The notes: generated by a model not told the origin, from the letters alone. Positions 11,239-21,420 are shown, counted from the stretch's first letter. The stretch is 64,000 nucleotides of DNA from Rhodothermales bacterium (GCA_022825385.1 JAJDWX010000013.1:18824-82823); one strand, 5' to 3'. A program made the numbers and translations.

Positions 11239-11255
11239 ACCTGCTTCGTCCTTCC

Positions 11256-12902
11256 TCAATCCAGTGAAACAAGGGCTTCTTTCATCGAACGGATCGGCTG
11301 AGCGCCTGCGCGCATCAACGCATACCGGATACCGTCCGCGATAGCCTGCCAGCTGGCTTCGAGAATATTCGTGGAAACGCCCACGGTATTCCAGGTTTCG
11401 TTTCCGTTCATATGTTCTATAAGCACGCGAACATACGCCGCCGTGCCGTCCTCGGGGCTCACCACGCGCACCTTGTAATCCACAAGGTGCACCTCGACCA
11501 GGCTCGGATAAAACGCGATAAGCACCCCGCGCAAGGCATTCGACAAGGCGTCTACGGGCCCTACGCCTTCGGCCACGAGCAATTCCCTGCGGCCATTGAC
11601 GCGCAAGGCGACCGTCGCCTGGGTAGCGTCCGCGCCCTTGTCGCTGAGCTCGCTCTGAACGCGGAGCCGCTCCAGGGAAAAGAACTCGGTTTCCTCGCCC
11701 TGAATCTGGCGCAGCAACAACTCGAAAGAGGCTTCGGCCCCCTCGAATTCGTAGCCCAGATGCTCAAGGTCCTTGATGCGCTTCACGGCGCGGGCCGCGT
11801 CGTCCGCCTTGTCCAGGTCCAGCCCCAGTTCCTCGGCCTTGTAGCGTATGTTGCTGCGCCCGGACAAGTCGGACAAAAGCACCCGACGCTTGTTGCCCAC
11901 CTCTTCGGGCGCAAGATGTTCGTAGGCGGCAGGGTCTTTCATGACCGCCGACACATGAATGCCCCCCTTGTGGGCGAAAGCGCTCCGGCCTACGTACGCC
12001 GCCCGGTCCACCGGGTCGAGATTCGCCACCTCGTACACGAAATGCGAAAGGTCCGCGATTTCGCGCAAGCGATCCGGCGGGACGCACGCATATCCCAGTT
12101 TAAGTTGGAGCCCGGGTACGATGGCCGTCAAATCCGCGTTGCCGCAGCGCTCCCCGATGCCGTTGATCGTCCCCTGCACGTGCCGGGCGCCTGCCTGCAC
12201 CGCCACCAGCGAATTGGCCGCGGCGCATCCGGCGTCGTTATGCGCGTGAATGCCAAGGTTTGTCTCAAACCGGCTCGCCACGTCCCGAACGACGCGTCCC
12301 AGCGTATCGGGCAACGTGCCGCCGTTCGTATCGCACAGGACCAGCGCGTCCGCGCCCGCCTCCGCCGCCGCCGCAAGCGTTTCCAGCGCATAGGCGCGGT
12401 CATTCAGGTACCCGTCGAAAAAATGCTCGGCGTCGTACACCACATGCTTGCCATGCGCCTTCAGGTACGCCACCGAAGAGCGAATCAGGTCCAGGTTTTC
12501 GTCCCGCGTCACGCCAAGGGCCACTTCCACGTGCAGCGTCCAGCTTTTGCCGAACAGGGACGCCACGGGGGTATCCGCAGCCAGCATCGCCCGCAAGTTG
12601 GGATCGTCCTCGGGAGCGTACTGCGCACGGCGCGTAGACCCGAAAGCGCAAATGCGCGCCTGCGTCCATTCCACGTCCCGCGCCAGTTCGAAAAATTCCT
12701 GGTCTTTCGGATTCGAACCGGGCCACCCTCCTTCGATAATGTCAATGCCAAAGCGGTCGAGGCGTTTTGCGATCCGCAATTTGTCGCGGGCCGTCAGCGA
12801 AACATGTTCGCCTTGCGTACCGTCGCGGAGCGTCGTGTCGAAGAGCTCCACCAGAGTCGATCCGTCGGCATGTGCTGGCATGAAGGTGTCCGTTGGGTCC
12901 AT
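11256..12902 (-). CDS. cimA: (R)-citramalate synthase
   Basis: CimA condenses pyruvate with acetyl-CoA to citramalate, the first step of the threonine-independent route to 2-ketobutyrate and isoleucine. The 548-residue protein has the DRE-TIM synthase signature [13 protein letters not shown] (21-33), metal-binding IHAHND, and [12 protein letters not shown]. This variant of the motif (GTQGEH, not GEQAPG) and the length of about 530-550 distinguish CimA from LeuA in the same block. The C-terminal part is the LeuA-type allosteric domain, so feedback control is expected. It lies 61 bases after leuD and touches gltB. LeuCD and LeuB encoded upstream would carry citramalate on to 2-ketobutyrate, which is inference from known promiscuity. 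Confidence 0.92.
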   Translation of the reverse strand: MDPTDTFMPAHADGSTLVELFDTTLRDGTQGEHVSLTARDKLRIAKRLDRFGIDIIEGGWPGSNPKDQEFFELARDVEWTQARICAFGSTRRAQYAPEDDPNLRAMLAADTPVASLFGKSWTLHVEVALGVTRDENLDLIRSSVAYLKAHGKHVVYDAEHFFDGYLNDRAYALETLAAAAEAGADALVLCDTNGGTLPDTLGRVVRDVASRFETNLGIHAHNDAGCAAANSLVAVQAGARHVQGTINGIGERCGNADLTAIVPGLQLKLGYACVPPDRLREIADLSHFVYEVANLDPVDRAAYVGRSAFAHKGGIHVSAVMKDPAAYEHLAPEEVGNKRRVLLSDLSGRSNIRYKAEELGLDLDKADDAARAVKRIKDLEHLGYEFEGAEASFELLLRQIQGEETEFFSLERLRVQSELSDKGADATQATVALRVNGRRELLVAEGVGPVDALSNALRGVLIAFYPSLVEVHLVDYKVRVVSPEDGTAAYVRVLIEHMNGNETWNTVGVSTNILEASWQAIADGIRYALMRAGAQPIRSMKEALVSLD

Positions 12903-12963
12903 GGGGGATCGCCGCGAAAGGCCCGAAGGCGTCGGGGCGGGTTTGCTTTGTCAACAGGCCATG

Positions 12964-13527
12964 TCAGGCGGGCATGAATCCGGCTTGGCGCGCAAACTCG
13001 AACACATTGCCCGCCTTCAGTATATCCGCCACGTCGCCAAGCGGCTTGAGCAAAAACTCCTCGCCCGTCGTGCGGTTGGAAAGTTTGCCGAGCGACGTAT
13101 CGATTTCGAGCAGGTCGCCCGTGCGCACCCGTTCGAGGAGCCGCTCTATGGACTCGAAGGGGACGATAAAGCCCCCGTCCACCGCATTGCGATAAAAAAT
13201 GCGGGCGTAACTCTCGGCCACCACCGCCGCGCAACCGGCTTCCTGCAAGGCGAACGGGGCGTGCTCCCGCGAAGAACCGCATCCGAAATTCGAACCGCCC
13301 ACCACAATCGCATACTCGCTCCGAAACGCATTCGGCGCGGTAAACGGGCGATCCCCGTAGGGAAGCCCCTGGCAGCCCTGCGGAACGCCGCTGAGCGCAT
13401 AGCGCCCGTAATATCTGCGCTCCTCCGCGTCGGACAGGCTGTACACCAGGTGCTCCGCCGGAATAATCTGGTCCGTATCGATGGCGTCGCCCACTACGTA
13501 GGCCGCGCCCGAAATGATTTTTTTCAT
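12964..13527 (-). CDS. leuD: 3-isopropylmalate dehydratase, small subunit
   Basis: LeuD is the swivel-domain partner of LeuC in isomerising 2-isopropylmalate to 3-isopropylmalate. The same pair can process citramalate. The 187-residue product carries DAIDTDQIIPAEHL (14-27) and FGCGSSREHAPFAL (81-94), both diagnostic. The start at 13527 (MKKIISGAAY) overlaps the leuC stop as ATGA, so translation is coupled. The frame is open upstream, but that part is a shadow of leuC. Confidence 0.95.
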   Translation of the reverse strand: MKKIISGAAYVVGDAIDTDQIIPAEHLVYSLSDAEERRYYGRYALSGVPQGCQGLPYGDRPFTAPNAFRSEYAIVVGGSNFGCGSSREHAPFALQEAGCAAVVAESYARIFYRNAVDGGFIVPFESIERLLERVRTGDLLEIDTSLGKLSNRTTGEEFLLKPLGDVADILKAGNVFEFARQAGFMPA

Positions 13528-14816
13528 ACCAGCACCTCGCGAGGATCCGTAATCGTTCCGGAAAGCGCCGACGCCGCCACCGTATAGGGCGACGCCAGAT
13601 AAACCGAAGCCTGCTTGCTGCCCATGCGTCCGGGAAAATTCCGGTTCGTGGTGGAAATCACGACTTCCGAGCCGTGCGTCCTGCCAAACGTATCCGACGG
13701 CCCGCCAAGACAGGCCGCGCAGGAAGCCTGTCCCAGTTTGCACCCGGACCGCTCGAAAATTTCGTACAAGGTGTCGCCTTCGACCCGGGTCGAATGCAGC
13801 TGCTCGCCAATCCAGGTCGTCGCGGGCACGATGTAGGTGTCGATCGCAACCTCTTGTCCCCGCAGGATGCTCGCCGCGGCCACGAAATCTTCCAGCTTGC
13901 CTCCCGTGCAACTGCCCACGTACGCCCGGTCCAGGCGCGTCCCGGCGACTTCCGACACGGTCGCCCGGTTGTCCGGGCTGTGCGGCTTGGCCACCAGCGG
14001 CTCAATCTCCTCGACGCGATAATGCCGGACCGAATGGCAGCGCGCGCCGGGATCGCCGTAAACCGGTTCGAACGCCCTGTCGGTACGCTCCCGAACGTAC
14101 TCGAAGGTTTTTTCGTCCGGGGGAATGATCCCGTTTTTGCCTCCCGCCTCAATGGCCATGTTCGTCAGCGTCATGCGCTCGTGCACCGGCAAGTCGTATA
14201 CCGCTTCCCCGTCGAACTCAAGCGCGCGGTAGGTGCCCCCATCCGTCCCGATATCCCCGATAACCTGCAGGATCAGGTCCTTGGCCATGAGATACGGCGG
14301 CAACGACCCCTCGAATACGAATCGCATCGTTTCGGGGACTTTGAGCCATATTTTCCCGGTGCCCAGGATGAGCGCCGCATCCGTGTTCCCCACCCCGGTC
14401 GAAAACATCCCGAACGCGCCGGAAGTGCAGGTGTGGCTGTCCGTGCCGATCAGCAGGGAACCCGGCAGGTTGAACCCTTCCTCGGCCAGCGCCATGTGAC
14501 ATACCCCCTTGTAGTTCGGCGTCCCCGGATCGTAGTAGTACGGGAGATCGTGCTCGGCGGCGAAGGCCCGCAACAACTCCACGTTCCGGTTTGCGTGGTG
14601 GTTTTTCGTAAAAATGTAGTGATCGGGAATGATCACCAGCTTTTCCTTGTCCCACGGCGCGGCGTCGGCCCCGAATTCGCGACGGAAAATGTCGATGGTC
14701 GGGGGACCGCACACGTCGTGGGTCATAAGAATGTCCACGTCCACCCAGATGTTGTCGCCGGGGACCACCCGGTCCCGGCCTGCGCGGCGCGCCAGTATTT
14801 TTTCCGTAATCGTCAT
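13524..14816 (-). CDS. leuC: 3-isopropylmalate dehydratase, large subunit
   Basis: LeuC is the iron-sulfur catalytic subunit of isopropylmalate isomerase. The 430-residue length matches the shorter LeuC/HacA-type large subunits rather than the enterobacterial form (about 466). Cluster-ligand cysteines lie in SCTGG and CAACLGG, and active-site segments include THDVCGPPT, GTDSHTCTSGAFG and TNRNFPGRMGS. It overlaps leuA upstream and leuD downstream, each by four bases (ATGA), so leuA-leuC-leuD form a tightly coupled set. Confidence 0.95.
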   Translation of the reverse strand: MTITEKILARRAGRDRVVPGDNIWVDVDILMTHDVCGPPTIDIFRREFGADAAPWDKEKLVIIPDHYIFTKNHHANRNVELLRAFAAEHDLPYYYDPGTPNYKGVCHMALAEEGFNLPGSLLIGTDSHTCTSGAFGMFSTGVGNTDAALILGTGKIWLKVPETMRFVFEGSLPPYLMAKDLILQVIGDIGTDGGTYRALEFDGEAVYDLPVHERMTLTNMAIEAGGKNGIIPPDEKTFEYVRERTDRAFEPVYGDPGARCHSVRHYRVEEIEPLVAKPHSPDNRATVSEVAGTRLDRAYVGSCTGGKLEDFVAAASILRGQEVAIDTYIVPATTWIGEQLHSTRVEGDTLYEIFERSGCKLGQASCAACLGGPSDTFGRTHGSEVVISTTNRNFPGRMGSKQASVYLASPYTVAASALSGTITDPREVLV

Positions 14817-16423
14817 GCTACGCCTCCTTCGAACGAGCTCATGATGCCATTGCCGACGAAGGTCATGTTCTCCTCGTCGGATCGCCAGGTTTCGAGATTG
14901 TTGAGCGCATCGATGTACGCGTCCGCAGAAGCGCGGATCACATCGGTGTTTTGCGCCTGCCCTCTGAAAAAGGCGCCGCTTTCCCGAACAAGCACGGTGA
15001 CTTCGCCAATCGCGCCGGCCCCCTCGGAAACGGATCGAATAGAATAACTTTCCAGCTTGCGCGAGCAGCCGAGGGCATGGTTGATGGCCCGGTACACCGC
15101 GTCCACAGGCCCGTCGCCGGTGGCCTCCGCAGTCAACTTCTCCTCTTCGGACACATTGAACACGGAGACTTCCGCCTGGGGGCGTTTGCCGGTATCGACC
15201 TTCACGGACAAGTGGTCGAGCCGGTAATGCTGCAAAACGGCATGCTCCGCATTCCCCTGCACAAGATGGATCAGGTCCGCGTCGTGGATTTCTTTCTTGC
15301 GATCCGCAAGCCGGACGAACAACTCGTAGAGAATATCCTTGCGGGATTCCTCCACATGCAAACCTATCCGCTTCAGACGGCTGAAAAAGCCGTGGCGCCC
15401 GGAATGCCGGCCCAGGCGTATCTGCTCGCTCGTCTGGCCCACGTCCTCCGCCTGCATGATTTCGTACGTATCCCGGCGTTTCAGCACCCCGTGCTGATGA
15501 ATGCCGGCTTCGTGGCTAAACGCGTTGCGGCCCACGATCGCCTTGTTCGGCGGCACCGGGAATCCCGTCGCCACGGACACCATGCGGCTCGTTTCCGTAA
15601 GGTGCGTGGCCTCGATGCTCGTATCTGCGCCGAATTGCTCGCCGCGAACGCGCAGCGCCATCACCACTTCCTCCAGCGCGGCATTGCCCGCTCGCTCGCC
15701 AATACCATTGATCGTGCACTCGATCTGCCGGGCGCCCGCGCATACGGCGGCGATGGAATTGGCCACGGCAAGGCCAAGATCGTCGTGGCAATGGGCCGAG
15801 AGTACGACCTTTTCGGCCGACGGCACGCCCTCCCGCACCGCTTCGAACATGCGGGCGTACTCGCTGGGCGTGCAATACCCGGTCGTATCGGGAATATTGA
15901 CGGTCGTGGCGCCCTCCGCTATCGCCGCCGCGATCACCTCGCACAAGAATCCGTGTTCCGTGCGCCCGGCGTCCTCCGCGCTGAATTCTATGTCGTCGGT
16001 ATAGGTTCGGGCCAGCTGCACCGCCTCGCGCGCCATGCGAACCACGCTCTGCCGCTTTTCTGCAAGCGTCGCGCCGTATCGGTCGCTGCCGAATTTCGCG
16101 TCTATGTGAATGTCGCTCGTGGCGATGAACGTATGAATCCGCGTCCGTTCGCCCCCCGCCAGGGACTTGCCCGCCGCATGCACGTCGTTTTCGAGCGCGC
16201 GGGCAAGCGCGCAAATCACCGGTCCCGGCACGTCGCGCACGATGCTCGCCACGGCCTCGAACTGGGCCGGAGACGAAATCGGAAATCCGGCCTCAATCAC
16301 GTCCACGTCGAGCTTCACGAGTTGCCGGGCAATGCGGACCTTCTCGTGAATCGTCATGGATGCGCCCGGCGCCTGTTCGCCGTCGCGCAACGTGGTGTCG
16401 AATATGGTTACCTTGTCTTTCAT
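14813..16423 (-). CDS. leuA: 2-isopropylmalate synthase
   Basis: LeuA condenses 2-ketoisovalerate with acetyl-CoA, the committed step to leucine. The 536-residue protein has [16 protein letters not shown] (8-23), the HCHDDLGLAVAN metal-binding block, NGIGERAGNAALEE and a C-terminal regulatory domain that normally binds leucine. Its GEQAPG motif separates it from the CimA paralogue three genes downstream. There are 155 bases between it and leuB; that gap holds a near-copy of the dispersed motif (GATACGCTGA at 16483-16492) and could contain a secondary promoter. Confidence 0.95.
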   Translation of the reverse strand: MKDKVTIFDTTLRDGEQAPGASMTIHEKVRIARQLVKLDVDVIEAGFPISSPAQFEAVASIVRDVPGPVICALARALENDVHAAGKSLAGGERTRIHTFIATSDIHIDAKFGSDRYGATLAEKRQSVVRMAREAVQLARTYTDDIEFSAEDAGRTEHGFLCEVIAAAIAEGATTVNIPDTTGYCTPSEYARMFEAVREGVPSAEKVVLSAHCHDDLGLAVANSIAAVCAGARQIECTINGIGERAGNAALEEVVMALRVRGEQFGADTSIEATHLTETSRMVSVATGFPVPPNKAIVGRNAFSHEAGIHQHGVLKRRDTYEIMQAEDVGQTSEQIRLGRHSGRHGFFSRLKRIGLHVEESRKDILYELFVRLADRKKEIHDADLIHLVQGNAEHAVLQHYRLDHLSVKVDTGKRPQAEVSVFNVSEEEKLTAEATGDGPVDAVYRAINHALGCSRKLESYSIRSVSEGAGAIGEVTVLVRESGAFFRGQAQNTDVIRASADAYIDALNNLETWRSDEENMTFVGNGIMSSFEGGVA

Positions 16424-16578
16424 GGGGAAATTTTCTCGGCGGTTACTTTACAAGTGGAGTACGGAAGGGGTCGTACGCGCCCGATACGCTGACGAACCGA
16501 TGTCGTCCTGCACATATCGCGTCGGGCGCCTTGTAAGTCGAAGAAAACCGGGGAAAACGTTATGTATCCGAGGGTGCG

Positions 16579-17700
16579 TCATGCCGCCGCCTCCACGGGC
16601 TGCTCCCGGCCCGTTTCCTGCCGTACGCGGGAAGCAACGCGGGCGCCCATCTCGCCGGTAGACACCACCCGGCAGCCGGGTTCCCGCATGTCCGCCGTGC
16701 GCGCGCCCTCGGCCAGCGTTTCGTTCACGGCGCGCCGAATAGCCCGGGCCGCGTCCGCCTCGCCCCACTGTTCGAGCATCATGGCGGCGCTCAGGATGGC
16801 CGCCGAGGGGTTCGCCTTGCCCTGTCCGGCGATATCCGGAGCGCTGCCGTGGACAGGCTCGAACAATCCGGTAGCGCCGCCCACCGAAGCCGAAGGCAAC
16901 AAACCCAGCGAACCCGGCAGCGTGGCGGCCAGGTCGGACAGAATATCGCCGAACAGGTTCGCCGTAACCACCACGTCGAAATCCGACGGGCGGCGCACAA
17001 TCTGCATGGCCGCGTTATCGATATACAAATGCTCCAGTTCCACGTCGGGGTAGTCCGTTTCGCGCACCCGGGTCACCACTTCTCTCCATAGCTGCGACAC
17101 CTCCAGCACATTGGCCTTGTCTACGGACGTAACCCGGCCCCGCCGACGGCGCGCCCAGGTAAACGCCACCTGCGCGATCCGCGCGATCTCCGCTTCCGAA
17201 TAGCGCATCGTATTGCGCGCTTCCTTGCCCCCTGTTCCCTCGACCGGCCCTTTGGGGCTCGAAAAATAAATGCCGCCAGTCAATTCGCGCACGATCATCA
17301 TGTCCGTGCCCGCCACCACCTCTCGCCGGAGCGGCGAGGCGCCCGCCAGAAAATCCGGCACCGCCACCGGACGCAGGTTGGCGTACGCGCCCAGCGCCTT
17401 GCGCAACGCCAGCAAACCGGCCTCCGGGCGCAAATCGCCTTGCAGCGCATCCCAGGCAGGCCCCCCGACGGCGCCAAGCAGCACGGCGTCCGAGGCAAGG
17501 CAGGCCGTTTTGACGGATTCCGGCAGCGGCGCGCCCAGCGCATCGATGGCGCTGCCGCCCACGGGAAATTCTTCATGCGCCAGCGCGAACCCGAACCGTT
17601 CGCCCGCCGCCGCCAAAACGCGCAGCGCCTCCCGGGTCACTTCCGGCCCGACGCCGTCCCCCGGCAAACAGGCGACGCGATATGTTTTCCTGTCAGCCAA
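16579..17700 (-). CDS. leuB: 3-isopropylmalate dehydrogenase
   Basis: LeuB oxidatively decarboxylates 3-isopropylmalate with NAD. The 373-residue protein contains the family elements VACLPGDGVGPEV near the start, REVVAGTDMMIVRELTGGIY in the middle and LFEPVHGSAPDIAGQGKANP toward the end. No ATG is available at the correct N terminus. The homologous region begins two codons after a TTG at 17698-17700, which lies two bases past the ilvC stop, so I place the start there. The open frame extends far upstream only as an antisense-like shadow within ilvC. Translation is probably coupled to ilvC. Confidence 0.93.
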   Translation of the reverse strand: MADRKTYRVACLPGDGVGPEVTREALRVLAAAGERFGFALAHEEFPVGGSAIDALGAPLPESVKTACLASDAVLLGAVGGPAWDALQGDLRPEAGLLALRKALGAYANLRPVAVPDFLAGASPLRREVVAGTDMMIVRELTGGIYFSSPKGPVEGTGGKEARNTMRYSEAEIARIAQVAFTWARRRRGRVTSVDKANVLEVSQLWREVVTRVRETDYPDVELEHLYIDNAAMQIVRRPSDFDVVVTANLFGDILSDLAATLPGSLGLLPSASVGGATGLFEPVHGSAPDIAGQGKANPSAAILSAAMMLEQWGEADAARAIRRAVNETLAEGARTADMREPGCRVVSTGEMGARVASRVRQETGREQPVEAAA

Positions 17701-17702
17701 GG

Positions 17703-18719
17703 TTATACGGCGTTCGCTGCTTCGTTTCGTTCGCCGCGCAGCCAGCTCATCATGCCGCGCAACCGCTTGCCGATCTGCTCGATCGGATGCTCCCGGGACC
17801 TGCCGCGCAAGGCAAGCAACTGCTTGCCCCCGGCCTCGTTCTCCGCAATCCATTCCCGCGCGAACGTCCCGTCCTGCACTTCGGCGAGAATCTCCCGCAT
17901 GCGCTCGCGCGCCGCATCGTCAATGATCCGCGGACCGCGCGTGTAATTGCCGTACTCGGCGGTATCGCTGATCGAATAGTTCATGTACTCCAGCCCGCCG
18001 TCGTAAATCAGATCGACGATCAGCTTGAGTTCGTGCAAACATTCGAAATACGCCAACTCGGGCGGATACCCCGCGCCCGTCAGCGTTTCGAACCCGGCCT
18101 TGATCAACTCCTCGGCGCCGCCGCAAAGCACGGCCTGTTCCCCGAAAAGATCGGTCTCCGTCTCGTCCTTGAAGGTCGTTTCGATGACGCCCGCCCGAAT
18201 GCCGCCTATGCCTTCCGCATAGCTCAGCGCCATGTCCAGCGCCGTCCCCGAAGCGTCCTGCGCCACCGCCACCAGGCAGGGCACGCCTTTGCCCTCCTCG
18301 AACACCCGGCGCGCCAGATGCCCCGGCGACTTGGGGGCCACCATAAACACGTCGACGCCTTCCGGCGGCGCAATCTGGCCGTAATGAATATTGAACCCAT
18401 GCCCGAAAACAAGGGATTTGCCGGGCTTCATATGCTCGACCATATGCTCCTCGTACACCCGCTTCTGATGCTGATCCGGCACCAGCAACACCACCAGGTC
18501 CCCCCATGCGGCGGCTTCGGAAATGCCCATGACGCGCAGCCCCCTGGCGGCGGCTTCCGCGCGCGAGGACGAGCCCTCCCGCAGTCCGACCGCCACGTCC
18601 ACGCCGCTGTCATGCAAGTTCAGCGCATGGGCGTGCCCCTGGCTTCCGTATCCAATGACCGCGACCCGCCGCGAACGGACCAGGTCGGGATTCGCCTGAT
18701 AATGAACGTTTACTCCCAT
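17703..18719 (-). CDS. ilvC: Ketol-acid reductoisomerase
   Basis: IlvC rearranges and reduces acetolactate or acetohydroxybutyrate to the dihydroxy acids of valine and isoleucine synthesis. The 338-residue length is the short class I type. The nucleotide-binding loop [16 protein letters not shown] lies near residues 20-36, followed by the knotted C-terminal domain with the [16 protein letters not shown] segment. It lies between ilvN (78 bases upstream) and leuB (2 bases downstream). A 15-base direct repeat lies just upstream of its start. Confidence 0.96.
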   Translation of the reverse strand: MGVNVHYQANPDLVRSRRVAVIGYGSQGHAHALNLHDSGVDVAVGLREGSSSRAEAAARGLRVMGISEAAAWGDLVVLLVPDQHQKRVYEEHMVEHMKPGKSLVFGHGFNIHYGQIAPPEGVDVFMVAPKSPGHLARRVFEEGKGVPCLVAVAQDASGTALDMALSYAEGIGGIRAGVIETTFKDETETDLFGEQAVLCGGAEELIKAGFETLTGAGYPPELAYFECLHELKLIVDLIYDGGLEYMNYSISDTAEYGNYTRGPRIIDDAARERMREILAEVQDGTFAREWIAENEAGGKQLLALRGRSREHPIEQIGKRLRGMMSWLRGERNEAANAV

Positions 18720-18729
18720 TGTTATTTAC

Positions 18730-18759
18730 GTTGTGGTTATGGTCGTTGTGGTTATGGTC
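18730..18759. repeat. Two tandem 15-base repeats between ilvN and ilvC
   Basis: The unit GTTGTGGTTATGGTC occurs twice back to back (18730-18744 and 18745-18759), followed by a partial third copy. Read on the minus strand it encodes a run of Asn, Asp and His, and it ends close to the ilvC start. No function can be assigned; it is low-complexity DNA in a gap of 78 bases. Confidence 0.85.
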
Positions 18760-18797
18760 GTTATTGCAGTGCGCGCGGGACCGCTCGAAAAACCGGC

Positions 18798-19376
18798 TCA
18801 ATCGCCGAAAAGAAGCGCGCGCTTCATCGCCACGCGGCCGCTCCGCGCAATTTCCTCTACGCCGTAACGCTTCATCATGCCGATAAACGCATTGATCTTC
18901 TTGGCGGGACCGGTGATTTCAAAGGTCATCGTGTTCGTCGTGACGTCCACGACCTTGCCCTGAAAAATCTTGAGCGTGTCGAGGAGTTCGACCCGATTGT
19001 CCGAGGCGTACGGCACCTTCAGCAGGCACAACTCCCGCTCGACATATTCCTCCGACGTCAAATCCTCCACCTCCAGCACATCGATCAGCCGGTTCAATTG
19101 CCGGTTCACCTGCGCAATGATGCGGCTTTCTCCCGTGGTGGCGATGGTCATGCGGGAAATCGAAGGGTCGTCCGTTTCCCCGACCGTCACGCTTTCGAGA
19201 TTGAAACCGCGCGCGGCGAACAAATTGACGACGCGATTCAGCGCGCCGATCGAATTCTCAAGCAACACGGCGATAATATGCCGATGGCGATGCGTTTGCT
19301 CGCCCGGCCCGATAGCCTCCCCCTGGGCCTTCTTCCGAAGAATCTGTTGCGGGGTCAGTGTGTTTTGCTCGCTCAT
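18798..19376 (-). CDS. ilvN: Acetolactate synthase, small regulatory subunit
   Basis: IlvN (also called IlvH) activates the large subunit and confers valine feedback. The 192-residue protein has an N-terminal ACT domain recognisable from HIIAVLLENSIGALNRVVNL and FAARGFNLESVTVG, then a second ACT-like half. Length suits the longer small-subunit class (about 160-190). It is 25 bases downstream of ilvB and in the same direction. Confidence 0.94.
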   Translation of the reverse strand: MSEQNTLTPQQILRKKAQGEAIGPGEQTHRHRHIIAVLLENSIGALNRVVNLFAARGFNLESVTVGETDDPSISRMTIATTGESRIIAQVNRQLNRLIDVLEVEDLTSEEYVERELCLLKVPYASDNRVELLDTLKIFQGKVVDVTTNTMTFEITGPAKKINAFIGMMKRYGVEEIARSGRVAMKRALLFGD

Positions 19377-19401
19377 GTGCGACGTCCTTGTAAAATGCGT
19401 G

Positions 19402-21162
19402 TCATACGAAAGCGTTGGGCGTAAGGCGCTTCGTGATCATCTCGTCCGTGGAAGCGCCCGCAGGCACCATCGGGAACACCATCTCCTCCTTGGCGACGCG
19501 GAATTCCATCACGGCGGGACGGTCGGAAACCGCCCAGGCCTCCCGAATAACGCCATCCACTTCGTCCGGCGTTTCCGCGCGCAGGCCCACGCAATGATGC
19601 GCCTCGGCCAGCTTGACGAAATCCGGATTCGTATCGGACAGGTCGGTATGGCTGAAGCGCTCGTCGTGAAACAACTCCTGCCATTGCCGCACCATCCCCA
19701 GGAACTTGTTGTTGATGATGACCACCTTGATGGGCAGTCCGTGCGCCGCGGCGACGCTCAGCTCCTGGGCGTTCATGACGAACCCGCCATCCCCGCTGAT
19801 CGAAACGACCGTCTTGTCCGGCCGGCCGAACGCGGCGCCCATCGCGGCGGGAAAACAAAAACCCATGGTGCCGAGCCCGCCCGACGTGATGTGCGTACGC
19901 GCATGCAAGAACTGGAAATACTGGGCGGCCCACATCTGGTGCTGGCCCACGTCGGTCACCACGATCGCCTCCCCTTTCGTATGCCGCCGAAGCCGTTCGA
20001 GCACGTATTGCGCCCGAAGGCGCCCGTCCCCCTGTTCGTAGGCCAGCGGACATTCCGCCTTCCAGGCCTGCACCTGCGCAAGCCACGCCTCCGTGCGACA
20101 CGCTCCCGCAAGCGGCTCCAGGCGCATCAGCGCATCGCGCACGTCGCCCACGATGGCGCAATCCACATACACATTCTTGGAGATGGAAGACGGATCTATA
20201 TCGATATGCACGATTTTGGCGTGGGGCGCCCAGGATTCGAGCTTGCCCGTCACCCGGTCGTCGAACCGCGCGCCGACCGCAATCAGGAGATCGGCGTTCT
20301 GCACGGCCATGTTGGCGTACCACGTGCCGTGCATCCCGAGCATGCCCACCGAAAGTTCGTCGTCCTCGGGAAAGGCGCCGAGTCCGTGCAGCGTCGTGGT
20401 CACCGGAATGCGCGCCGTCCGGGCGATCCGGGTGAGCACATCCGCCGCATCCGCGCCGACGGCCCCGCCGCCCACATAGAAAAGCGGCTTGTCCGCCTCG
20501 GCGATCATGGCTGCGGCGCGTTGAATCTTGGCGTCGTCTCCCCGGGCCTTGAAACGGTAGCCGCGCAGGTTGACTTCCTTCGGGTATTCGAACTCGGTTT
20601 CGGCCAGGAGAACGTCCTTCGGCAAATCCACCACGACCGGACCCGGGCGGCCCGTGCGCGCAATGTGATACGCCTTTTTCACCGCCTGCGCCAGGTCGCG
20701 TACGTCGCGCACCAGGAAACTGTGCTTGGTGATGCTGCGCGTGATGCCTATCGTGTCGCACTCCTGAAACGCATCGTTCCCGATCAGCTGGGTCGGGACT
20801 TGTCCGGTAAACACGACGATGGGCACGGAATCCATATAGGCGTCCGCTATGCCGGTAACCGTGTTCGTGGCGCCGGGGCCGCTGGTGACAAGCACCGTGC
20901 CGACCTTGCCCGTCGCCTTGGCGTACCCCTCGGCGGCGTGCGCGCCGCCTTGCTCGTGCCGCACCAGCACATGCTTGAAGTTCGGCTGGATGCGGGCCAT
21001 CTCGTCGTAAATCTTGATCACGGCCCCTCCGGGGTGGCCGAATACGACCTCTACGCCTTCCGCGTCCAGCGAGCGCAGAAAAATCTCCGCGCCGCTCATG
21101 CGTTGCGCGCCGTTCGCTGGCGGCGCATGGTGCGTCATGCTGCTTGCTTGCATATCAGGCAT
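19402..21162 (-). CDS. ilvB: Acetolactate synthase, large catalytic subunit
   Basis: IlvB joins two pyruvates, or pyruvate and 2-ketobutyrate, using thiamine diphosphate, FAD and magnesium. The 586-residue protein has the N-terminal VFGHPGGAVIKIYDEM segment and the catalytic glutamate region HEQGGAHAAEGYAKATGKVG. The thiamine-binding motif begins GDGGFVMNAQELSVAA and ends near IINN. Length is typical. It is the first enzyme gene of the minus-strand block and is preceded by a 233-base leader containing a possible attenuation peptide. Confidence 0.96.
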   Translation of the reverse strand: MPDMQASSMTHHAPPANGAQRMSGAEIFLRSLDAEGVEVVFGHPGGAVIKIYDEMARIQPNFKHVLVRHEQGGAHAAEGYAKATGKVGTVLVTSGPGATNTVTGIADAYMDSVPIVVFTGQVPTQLIGNDAFQECDTIGITRSITKHSFLVRDVRDLAQAVKKAYHIARTGRPGPVVVDLPKDVLLAETEFEYPKEVNLRGYRFKARGDDAKIQRAAAMIAEADKPLFYVGGGAVGADAADVLTRIARTARIPVTTTLHGLGAFPEDDELSVGMLGMHGTWYANMAVQNADLLIAVGARFDDRVTGKLESWAPHAKIVHIDIDPSSISKNVYVDCAIVGDVRDALMRLEPLAGACRTEAWLAQVQAWKAECPLAYEQGDGRLRAQYVLERLRRHTKGEAIVVTDVGQHQMWAAQYFQFLHARTHITSGGLGTMGFCFPAAMGAAFGRPDKTVVSISGDGGFVMNAQELSVAAAHGLPIKVVIINNKFLGMVRQWQELFHDERFSHTDLSDTNPDFVKLAEAHHCVGLRAETPDEVDGVIREAWAVSDRPAVMEFRVAKEEMVFPMVPAGASTDEMITKRLTPNAFV

Positions 21163-21322
21163 GGATTACGACCTTTGGGTCCTTGGTGAATGTGGCGCTC
21201 CGTTGAACGCGCCTGCGCGGCGCAAAAGCCGGGCAGACTTGGTAAAATACGAAACGCCGACGTCAACGTTCAGGCGCGTTTCTTCGGGAGCGTACATGGG
21301 CATCGGATTAACGTGGGGCGAA

Positions 21323-21420
21323 GGCCAATTCCTTCACTGCCCGCTTGACGCCATCATGCATGCTGGAGAGGTGCGAAGGATTGGCCGGTCCTGGCTAAAT
21401 CGTAATAATAACGAGACCGG
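21323..21420 (-). promoter_or_regulatory. Overlapping inverted repeats in the ilvB leader (possible attenuator)
   Basis: Two inverted repeats share bases and cannot form together. The first pairs CCGGTC (21385-21390) with GACCGG (21415-21420) and encloses the leader-peptide stop codon. The second pairs GGCCAATTCCTTC (21323-21335) with GAAGGATTGGCC (21375-21386), 12 pairs with one bulged base. Alternative pairing around the stop codon of a leader peptide is the hallmark of translation-dependent attenuation. No uridine run follows the second hairpin in the minus-strand transcript, so a classical intrinsic terminator is not proven. Confidence 0.4.

Noticed and set aside
18610..18801. Asn/His-rich frame as an operon leader peptide
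   Set aside because: It has no Ile, Leu or Val enrichment, lies between ilvN and ilvC, and its composition comes from a 15-base repeat.
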